NCBI GenBank assembly: GCA_036873135.1
Contig: JAPTYO010000007.1
Coordinates: forward strand, 9,096,763-9,160,762
Direction: 5' to 3'
DNA length: 64,000 nt
Source: Clarkia xantiana subsp. parviflora
Lineage: Eukaryota > Streptophyta > Magnoliopsida > Myrtales > Onagraceae
Shown: positions 24,314 through 33,900 of the stretch, one piece after another
Layout of the letters: every line of letters begins with the position of its first letter
Numbering within the stretch: position 1 is the stretch's first letter
Program-made: the position numbers and the translations under genes
Notes under the pieces: generated by a model
Databases searched by the model: none
What the model was told of the DNA's origin: nothing
Seen by the model: the letters and a program-made list of their open reading frames with translations, nothing else

Positions 24314-24724
24314 CTATCTCCTTTTCATCAGCTCCTACAAAGTAATAATACCGAAAACGAACAGTAAATACTTATTACAGATGGTGAAATTATTTCTGCT
24401 CCACAAAATGAAACGAAACTTACCAATTTGGCAGCCTCCATGGATGACTGATGCCTCTCTAGCTTGATTCGGCGGCACTCTCCACACCAACTAAAGAAAT
24501 CTGTTCGATATTTCTTCAGCTCCCGAAAGAGTGAACTGTAAATACAAGGTTATTAAATTTAACTACATGGTACAAGCTATATGTATTTATTAATTTCACT
24601 TTTAACTGTAATCTAAGCTTACCTTCTACACCACATGAGTAAGTTTGCTCGGCGCCCACTTGTAGTAGTCCTAGCACCATATGACAATGGTGACCGCGAT
24701 GAAGAAAGGCAAATCCTGGATCAT
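24314..24724 (-). pseudogene. Small degenerate gene remnant, unrecognised
   Basis: On the minus strand three exon-like blocks with good splice sites are seen: 24623-24724, 24424-24535 and 24314-24334. Block 2 reads SLFRELKKYRTDFFSWCGEC, then RRIKLERHQSSMEAAKL, and block 3 adds ELMKRR and a stop, in phase. Block 1 starts MIQDLPFFIAVTIVIWC, like a membrane segment, but hits a TAG at once and has a second TAG. To join block 2 a frame change is needed. A short version starting MWCRSS would be about 48 residues. The Cys/Arg-rich block looks conserved, but I do not recognise a family. It is either a broken copy or a micropeptide gene. Confidence 0.4.
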
Positions 24725-26420
24725 GGCCCCACCTCCATCATTTCCTTTATTATTAATATTATTATGAAAATATTAAAAAAAATAGTTTATTTAAAAAGAA
24801 ATGGCAAGTATGAAGAAAGAAATCGAAAGGTTGAAAAGGAAGAGCATAGATGATTGACGTACTTCTAGTTGAGTTTCTGCAGAAATTTGAAACTGCACGC
24901 TCTAATACTATGTAAAAGTTAAGACTAACCACTTAATCAACTGTTCTAAAACATTAAGGTGATAAGTGACAACGTAATTTAGTCTTTATACTTCAACATC
25001 TCATCACAAAATAATATGGACCAACCGTGATTACCGTATCACACTATAAATGATTATAGTTTGACCGACCTCCACGCCGCCTCTGGCCAACTATTACCTA
25101 ACTTCGGTAGGTCACCACCCCACTCTGACCGACCACTCTACTTTGGCAACCTCCATAGTTACCGAACATCCAAACTCACTGGGAAGTTGATGGCGACCAT
25201 CTAGCTCTCCGACCCAATTAAAGCCACATGATGCATTATAGCCAAAAAAAAAAAAAAAGAGTAGTGTTTGTAGTTGTTTGTATTCTGTAATAATTCTCAC
25301 AATGATATAGGGCCTAGTGTGAGTGTGAGGGTGAGGAGTGGGTGCATGCATATGTGTATGTCAGCTAGCTAGCTAGTTTGTCTGCATTTAGCGTGTGGTT
25401 CATATTTTTCATTGAACGTCTTGGTCGGTCTATGGCCCAAACTTAAAATGAAAGTTACATGAATAACGACATGCGTGGTCGGTCGGTCGGTTCGGGTGTT
25501 TACATTAGATAGATGAAAAACATGTGATTATAATTCAATAGTTTTTCTTAATTAATTCTATTTTTTTTTTAAATTGGCTAAATAAAAAAATTCAACTCTT
25601 GGTTTAACATAATAAAAACAATTTATCCTAGCACAAATAAAAATACAATACGAGTGTCACTAAATTTGTATTTTTTTTTCTTATTCTAAAAATATATTAT
25701 TGATGGTTCTATTATATTTATATATGGAAAAACATTTTAAATTTGTATGAGGAATTATACTTATTATTATTATATGCTAAAAATATGTATAATTAATTAG
25801 GAAAAATTATTGTCTCTTATTCAATGACTAGTTCATATGTTGAATTGATAAATTGACCCAAATAATGATTTCTCGTAAGTCGTAGGTGTGGTTATATAAA
25901 AAAAAAAGTTGGGAATTAAACTGAGAGAAGCATGCAAATTAGAGACATCATTATTATATTAATTGAAAAAAAAATAGAGTAAATAATAGTGAACTAGCTA
26001 CTAGACAACATACAAATGACGGTCGCTTGATATATATATATATATATAACTTCGATCGTCTGCATCTGCAACTGCAAGTCGAAGCAATATATTCTTTATA
26101 TGAGCTGTATCATGCATGCATGTTGAAGATAGAATATAACAAGTTCCTATCTATCATCACTAGAAACAAACCCCACGCGAAGTCGTCGTCGTCCACTGAT
26201 TTTCATCCATTTATTTCGAGTTAACCCCACAGTTATAATGCATGGCGCACAAACGAAACCATTTTCATTCCAATTTCCACTGACAGCAACTTGTAAGCAA
26301 TAGGGTGCCCAACATATCTATATAATATTTCGCGTCCTGAAAATGATCGAATTATGTACAACTAACACAACTGCATGTCGTTCTCTTCGATCATTCGTAG
26401 CTTTGTCACGCAGCTGTTGT

Positions 26421-26459
<39 letters not shown>

Positions 26460-26747
26460 ATTATATATATACTACTTATTTCACCTTACCGTTTGCCCAC
26501 ATATTTATCTTATTATTGATCAGTTTGTTATAATTGTGTATGTAAGTTATAAATATAATTAATGTCACGTAGAAGCTAGTTTTGTTTTAAAGCTTAATTT
26601 CACTTGTTCCTTGCGCAAAATTCTACTCATATTAAAAATTAGGTTATAATATAATTGACTTAAAATCGATTTTCATATTAATCTATTAAAATAAAATATT
26701 CATTTTATTGTTGATTAATTTATTATAGTAATGTACGTAAATTAAAC
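24725..26747. other. AT-rich intergenic DNA
   Basis: No gene is supported. Short TA runs are at about 26029-26048 and 26423-26457. The 65-codon frame at 26027-26224 begins inside a TA run and is not credible. Confidence 0.5.
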
Positions 26748-26833
26748 ATTTATCTACTTTCACATGTAAAAAATTGTTCGTAAATTAGAACTCTAATTTA
26801 CGAACAATCTTTTACATACAAAAGTAGATAAAT
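26748..26833. repeat. Imperfect hairpin of about 42-bp arms at the retroelement edge
   Basis: Left arm 26748-26789 and right arm 26792-26833 pair around the 2-nt loop AC. The core TTGTTCGTAAATTAGA / TCTAATTTACGAACAA is perfect; the outer part (ATTTATCTACTTT / AAAGTAGATAAAT) is perfect, with a few mismatches between. The right arm abuts the truncated left end of the retrotransposon. Confidence 0.85.
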
Positions 26834-27214
26834 TTTTGTCGGAGGTCTTTATTTAAAACGTTGGAGGCCATTGCCCTGCTTTTGTCGGAGGCCTTTGCCT
26901 CGGATCTCTTCAAGATCTTTGGCCATCTCTCCAGCCTGGATTCGAGGGGATTTCTTGATCAGACCAGCATTAAATGCTGATAGGAGGTGAAGGAACGTCT
27001 CGGGTTCTGCACGCCTGTTTTTTGAAAAAGTACTTTTCAACCGCCCCGGTACGTCATCATTCCTGTCTTATCTGTCCCATGCGTCCTGACGGTTCAGATT
27101 GAAACCGTTTCGCCTTCTTCGAATTAGCACGTTTCCCTTTGGACGATTCTGATTGAATCGTTTTGAATTCTATGGCTCAGATTGCCCGCCCCTTCAGTTC
27201 TCTTTTCCTTTTCT

Positions 27215-27221
27215 TATAAAA
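27215..27221 (+). promoter_or_regulatory. TATA box of the opposite-strand retroelement gene
   Basis: TATAAAA lies 136 bp upstream of the ATG at 27357, followed by a CT-rich leader (TTTCACTTTCCCTTTATTTC). This suggests a promoter independent of the LTR. Confidence 0.6.
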
Positions 27222-27356
27222 CCCTAAATCCAGACGTTGTTTCACTTTCCCTTTATTTCTTCTTCTCTGCGATCCCAAGAGCCCTAATTCTTCTCACTTC
27301 AAGGTTTCGCCGGCGCTTCCAGCACCCAGATTTTTCCGATCAACGCTTCAGTCACT

Positions 27357-30163
27357 ATGTCTGGTAAGATTCTTCACCTTATTACTCTTTTCCCTTTCAT
27401 CTTTGATCTTCTTAGGTTTCAATTTCCCCTCTTCCTTCCCTCGACGATTTTCAGCCGAGGGATTTGCCACCAACAGCGGGTCTTCTCCTGTTGGATCACC
27501 TTTCGTCTTCAAGTATCTCAAGAACTCGCTTGCGCCTATTAACTTCGATAGGGCTTGCGTAGAATGTGGTATCTTCGAATCCTCCTTCGGGGCTCGCTAT
27601 CCCTACGAGCAGTTCCAATTCAATCCTCGCGACACCCGGGTTACACTCCCCAAAGGAGACGAGGTATTCATCTCCCCAGGGCAAATTCGTGCGGGAATCC
27701 GACTCCCTTTTTGTCCCAGTTGGGTGGAGTTATGCAACCATTACAAAACTTATCCCACGACCTTCTCTCCACACGCGATCCGTACATGGATTGCCTTCCA
27801 GGTGTGGTGTGATATCAACAAAGAGGACTGGAGCTATACTCTGGAGCTTTGGCGGGTCCTCTACAAGATGACCTGTAACAAGGATGGGGTCTGCTCTTTT
27901 ACCCCCCGCCAGCCCGAGGGGACCGACGAGCAGTATAAGGAGATGGGCTGGGATAAGAAGGTGTCTTGGAAGATTTGCAAGGAACGAGCCATCATCCACG
28001 ATAAGGGGCATGACAACGCTAATTGGAAAGAACAATACTTTTTCATCAAACCTGGTCCCATCGAATGGCCGAAGACTGTCGTGGAAGCTGATCCTCCTGT
28101 GCCCTTCCGTACATGGTCGGAGCAGACCAAGAGGGCCTTGATGCTCATCCAGGCCCGTCGCTGGGAGGAGGGTTATCAGCCCTTCGAGGCCACTTCTGTC
28201 ACTGACCGACAGCGGATAAAAATTTCCATTATGCTGATTGATCCCGAAGCTGGGGGAAAGATTCGTGATGGCCCTTCCAATGTAATTTTCTGGGTAATCT
28301 TCTAATTATTTTTTGTTTCCACTGCTTACAGCCCATCGAACATCGCTGACCGCCCATCTGTTTCAGGAGGATACCGATGCCTCTCATTCGCTGAAGCGTA
28401 AGAAGAAGTCCTCCTCCAGGAGAAAGTCTTCCGCTGCGTCGGAGCCGTCTCGGAAGAAGACGAAGACCTCTGAGGCACCAAGGTCTGCCCCCACACCCGA
28501 GGGGCAGACTAATGCGGACGTGGTTAGGGCCGCCTTCGGCGTCCGTTCCGAAAAGGAAGGTAAGGAAGTTTTTCGTGCTATAAAAAGATATAGAGAGTTA
28601 GTTCCTCAAGACCTTCAGGCCTCCGACATGGAAGGGCGGATCAGGGATGTCAAGAATATCCTCCGAGGGGAAACTCCACACGTTCTCGAAGCGGGTTGCT
28701 ATGACTTTTTTGGCTGTGAGAGATATGTGGAGCGTTGTCTGATTTGGTATACCGATGTCAATTTACTTCCTCACCTTGTTCGCCCCGCTGCAGGTCACAC
28801 GGACGTCGCCCCTGCTGCACCTGCCTCAGACTCCGTACCTGCAGCGGAGCCGGGGGTGGAAGATGCCCCGACGGAGGTCCGTGGCGAATTCGGTCGGGTG
28901 ATTAGCTTGGAGGACTCCCCTTCCGAGGACCAAGCTGAGGAGGAAGGCCTAATCCTCCGAGGAAAATCGAGGTCGACTCCTGCTAAGTCACCTGGTAAGG
29001 AGACGTCCCCGCTCCCCTTCGCGCCACCATCGTCACCAGTTAGGGGCGCGACTCCCGAAGCCCGGATAAGTGAAGATGGGGGGGCTCGTCTGGTAGTACC
29101 TCCATTCCCCTTGGATGGGGACTACTACCAGGCCTTCTCTTCGGATCAAAGTGCCGAGCCTTGGAGACCGGTGGAGTCTCTGCAGGGGATTCCCCTACGT
29201 CGGGGGTGCCAGGAGGAGAACCTGGCCCTGCACCTAGTGTCGGGCTCGATCCCGCCCTCACTGAGGCGCCCCCTTTCTCTGGAAGGGGAGGACATCAAGG
29301 CGGACATCCGTCAAATGGCCATCCGTCGGATAGAGGTAGGTTACACTTTGCTTTTATTCATCTGGAAGTATTCCGATTTTTAAATACTAAGTTGTACTTG
29401 TCCTCAGGAAATGGCGGACCAGGATCGTTGCTTCGGCTACATCCTGTCCCTGCAGGAGGCTTTGGAGCAAGAACGGGCCAACTCCAACCTCGAGAGCTTG
29501 ACCAAGCTCCAGGAGGACCTAGCTGCCTCCGAGGCGTCAAGGCTCCGAGCGGAGGAGGGCAGAAAGCAGGCCGAAGAAGGTTGGCAGCGGGCCGAGGAGG
29601 TTAGGCGGCAGGCCGAGGAGGGTAAGCAGCAGGCCGAGGAGGGTAGGGCCAAGCTTGCTCAAGAGGCCCAATCCCAGCAAAGGCAGATTCTAAGCCTTGA
29701 GAGCTCGCTTAGGCGGGAGCAGCAAGCGGCCTTGGCTGATCGGAGCCAGGCTGCCTTCGATAAAGCAGAATTGAAAGAAACTGCTGAGCGGCTGAAGCTT
29801 GAGAAGCAGAGGGTCATCGCGGAGCTGGAGGAGGCAAAGGCGGAGCATTCCGCCCAAATAGCAAACGCGAAGGTCCAGGGCCGCGAAGAATATCGGAGCT
29901 CGGAGGACTTCAAAGCAGATGCGGCGAAGCATTGTCAGGAGGATTTGCAGAATGCCCTCCTTGACATTGTCGAAGAGCTTAACGAAACCTACGGGGACTC
30001 CATCGACTTGAGGAAGTCCGAGATTCTCGGCCGAGCCGCAGAAAGGTACTTTAGCCTCCCGTCGGAGAGCTCCTCTGAAGACGCCGACGACCCCCCTACA
30101 GATCCCTCTGAGCCTGCCCCTCCGAAGCCCTCTGAAGATCCAGCATCCGAGGACCGAGCTTAA
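27357..30163 (+). CDS. Opposite-strand ORF of the Tat element ('putative gypsy type transposon' domain)
   Basis: Four exons in frame: 27357-27363 (only ATG TCT G), 27455-28281, 28367-29335 and 29408-30163; 2559 nt, 852 residues. The joined start reads MSAEGFATNSGSSPVGSPFV. Residues about 20-275 resemble the domain annotated in plants as 'putative gypsy type transposon' (Transposase_28), with LPFCPSWVELCNHYKTYPTT and NWKEQYFFIKPGPIEWP. A basic Lys/Ser-rich segment (KRKKKSSSRRK) at about residue 290 is a likely nuclear-localisation signal. A Pro/Ser/acidic linker follows, then a coiled coil (QAEEGWQRAEEVRRQAEEGK) at about residues 610-780. The function of this family is unknown; it has no transposase catalytic motif that I can see. 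All three introns are removable only from plus-strand RNA. No stop or frameshift is found in the exons. Confidence 0.82.
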
Positions 30164-30286
30164 TCTGTTACAACTTAAGTCCTTGTAGTTTTTTATCGTT
30201 ATCTTTCTCGTATGGAACTCCTTAGGCCTCTGAGCCTTTTATTAATATCATCTCCAGCTACATTATATTCTTCATAACGCTTTTAT
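30164..30286 (+). other. 3' region of the opposite-strand gene
   Basis: T-rich sequence after the stop at 30163, leading into the 51-bp array. It fits a 3' UTR; no canonical poly-A signal stands out. Confidence 0.4.
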
Positions 30287-30811
30287 CGGACCCTAAGAAC
30301 CTTAAGGCTTTCCGTCGTCCTAAGACGCTTTTAATCGAACCTTAAAAACTTAAGGAATTTTCGGACGTCCAATGACGCTTTTTAATCGAACCTTAAAAAC
30401 TTAAGGATTTTTCGGACGTCCAATGACGCTTTTTAATCGGACCTTAATAACTTAAGGATTTTTCGGACGTCCTATGACGCTTTTTATCGAACCTTAAAAA
30501 CTTAAGGATTTTTCGGACGTCCAATGACGCTTTTTAATCGGACCTTAATAACTTAAGGATTTTTCGGACGTCCAATGACGCTTTTTAATCGGACCTTAAT
30601 AACTTAAGGATTTTTCGGACGTCCTATGACGCTTTTTAATCGGACCTTAAAAACTTAAGGATTTTTCGGACGTCCAATGACGCTTTTTAATCGGACCTTA
30701 ATAACTTAAGGATTTTTCGGACGTCCTATGACGCTTTTTAATCGGACCTTAAAAACTTAAGGATTTTTCGGACGTCCAATGACGCTTTTTAATCGGACCT
30801 TAATAACTTAA
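30287..30811. repeat. 51-bp tandem array, about 10 copies, between convergent genes
   Basis: The unit, about 51 bp, contains CCTTAA-TAAC-TTAAGG (a 6-bp stem), TTTTTCGGACGTCC and ATGACGCTTTTTAATCGG. GACGTCC recurs at about 30364, 30415, 30466, 30516, 30567, 30618, 30669, 30720 and 30771. The first copy (about 30288-30340) is diverged. Copies come in two linked variants, CCAATG with TAATAAC and CCTATG with TAAAAAC. Confidence 0.96.
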
Positions 30812-30920
30812 GAATACTTTGATCAGAAGTAACCTCTTTATTGATTGATGTCTTTAACATAGAGTGCACCACTCAGGGCGACTTAATTACATCTTCGCGC
30901 CTCTACGGACGACTTACTTG

Positions 30921-33900
30921 TCAAACATGACATTTCTTCAGATGCTCACCACTAAAGGTGTTTCTTAATACCTTGCCATCGAGGTCTTCTAACTTGTAAG
31001 CATTCGGGGCCGGCATGCCTACGATCTTGTAAGGCCCTTCCCACTTCGGGGACATCTTGTTGATCCGATCTTGTAGGGCGAACTCATTCCGACGTAGGAC
31101 CAGTTCTCCCGCGTAGAACTGTCGCGACTTGACCTTCCGATTGTAGTACCTGGCCGTCGCCAAACGCATCCGAGCTTGTGCTATGTCGGCCTCCAGTCGT
31201 TTTTCCTCTAGCAAGGATAACTCCAGGCGCCTTGTTTCGTCATTCGTCAAAGGTCCTATCCTGGCTCTTTCTGGATTTGTCGAAGGCTCATAGCTTCTGG
31301 TTCGATGGGACGCCACAGCGATTTCCACGGGAGCGACCGCCTCCGTCCCGTAAACAAGTGCAAACGGGGTTTCACCTGTTGACCGCTTGGGTGTCGTTCG
31401 GACCGCCCACAATACGTTCTCTAGTTCGTCCAGCCATTTTCCGTCCAAAGCATAAACCCTCTTCTTCAAGCCCTCCATCACGATTTTATTGGCAGCCTCC
31501 ACCTGCCCATTGGTCTGAGCGTGATGGACGGATGCTGTCCGATGCTCGATACCAAACTTGTCTAGAAACCTCTCCAACTGGGCCCCATTAAATGGAGGAC
31601 CATTGTCGCTGATGATCACCTTCGGCACCCCATATCTCGACAAAATTCGGGTCTGAAGGAACTTGATAATATGTCCTGCTGTTGTCTTGGCTAACGGCTT
31701 AGCCTCGATCCACTTTGAGAAGTAGTCAATCGCGACAAGCAAATGTGTGCACTGGCTCTTCGCTTTCGGAAGGGGTCCCACCAGGTCAATGCCCCACTGT
31801 GCGAAGGGCCAAGCACTCCCAATGGGCATCAAATCGGCAGCGGGGGCTGTGATATTCGAAGCATATCTTTGACACGCGTCACAGGATCGAACAAGCGCCG
31901 TTGCTTCCTTATTCATCGTAGGCCAATAATATCCCAAGTTCAACGCCTTCCTCAGGATGGATCGAGCACCTTCGTGACAGGCTGCGACTCCTTCATGCAA
32001 TTCTCTCAGGATCCGAGTCGTATCGGGCTCGGCCACGCATTTCAAGAAAGGCGTCGAAAGCAGACCCTTCTTGTACAACTGGTTATCCACCATCGCGTAA
32101 TTAATTGACATTCGTCGCAGTCGCTCTGCTGCCACTTTATCTTCAGGGAGTGCCCCCGTAGTTAAGTACGCAATTATCGGGGTCATCCACGTGGATTCCT
32201 CCTCTGACCCTGTCCCGATAGCGCACACCTCCGACGGATCGGTGGTCGATAGAATCACCTTCTCCAAGAAGTGTACCTTCCGACTCTCTTCCAAAGGTGC
32301 CCCCAAGGCATATTTGCTCAAGGCATCAGCCTCCACATTCTCTTCCCTCGGAATCGCCTCGATATCAAAGCTTTTGAAGCTCTCCTTCAAGGTCCTAGCC
32401 TCCTGAAGATATTTCTTCATGACCGGATTCTTTGCTCCATACTGCCCCCGAACCTGATTTACAATCAGGCTAGCATCACACTTCACCTTCAAATGTTCAA
32501 TTCCAGTGCCCTTTGCGATTTTCAGCCCCGTTATGAGAGCCTCATATTCCGCCTCGTTATTGGTGGCTCTAAATGTTAGGGCCAATGCATATCGAAGTGG
32601 CTCTGCCCCACCTGGCGGAATCAATACGAACCCCGCACCCGATCCATCCGAGCTTGAGGAGCCATCCGTGTACAACTCCCAGGTGTTCTCCTTATTCGGC
32701 TGTTCCGACTGCTCCGCCGTCGGGACTTCTTCAGTATTCCCGGTTGCCCCCTCTACTGTTTCCGTTGCTTCAGGATCGGGAATAGTAGATTCGACTATAA
32801 AGTCGGCCAATGCCTGCCCTTTGATAGCTGTTCTCGGAGCGAAATGAATTCGAAACTCGCTAAGTTCCACGGCCCATTTTACTAGTCTCCCCGACGCGTC
32901 AGGCCGGTTCAAGAAGTGTTTTAATGGCTGATCAGTCAACACCGTAATTTCATGCGCATGGAAGTAGGGCCGTAACTTTCTAGCAGTAATAATCAACGCA
33001 AAGAGGTACTTCTCAATCGGAGGGTAGTTCATTTCACTCTTGGCAAACGCCTTGCTTACATAATAGACGGGAATCTGATTGCCCTCGACAGCTTTAACTA
33101 AAACAGAGCTTGTTGCAAACGAAGAAATAGCCAAATAAAGATAGAGCGGCTCGCCTGGAGCTGGCTTCGCAAGTGGCGGGAGGGTGCGGAGATGTTGTTT
33201 GAGCGCTTGGAACGCCTTCTCACATTCAGCAGTCCATTCGAACTGTCGGTTGGCTCTTAGTACACTGAAAAATGGCATCGACCGGTCGCTTGCCTTGGAT
33301 AAGAAGCGATTCATCGAAGCCAGCCGACCGTTCAGCACTTGCACCTCCCTATGGTTTGTCGGGGACTGCATCTCCTCTATCGCCCTTAGTTTCTCGGGAT
33401 TCACCTCGATTCCCCTCTGGCTCACCATGAAACCTAAGAACTTCCCCGAATGTACTCCGAAAGCACATTTGGCTGGATTCAGGCGGACCTGGTGGAGCTT
33501 CATCCTCTCGAAGGCCATTGCCAAGTTGCCAACGTGGTCTGATGCTCGTCGGGACTTCACCAGCATGTCATCTACATAGGCTTCCATGGTACTTCCAATC
33601 ATATCCCCGAACAGTTTGTTCACCATCCTCTGATACGTCGCCCCTGCATTCACCAGGCCGAAAGGCATGACGTCGTACTGGAAGACTTCACTGTCAGCGT
33701 AAAAGGCGGTGTGTGGGGCATCCTTTTTCGCCATCTTTATCTGGTTATAACCAGAATAAGCATCCATAAAGCTTAGCAGCTCATGCCCCGATGTAGCATC
33801 CACCAGTTGGTCGATCCGAGGGAGCGGATAACAGTCCTTCGGGCAAGCCTTGTTCAAGTCGCGGAAGTCGACACACATCCGCCACTTCCCGTTACTCTTC

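Noticed and set aside
26834..27356. Possible 3' LTR at the left side of the retrotransposon
   Set aside because: The sequence does not match 36588-37273 in any part; it is the promoter and leader region of the opposite-strand gene.
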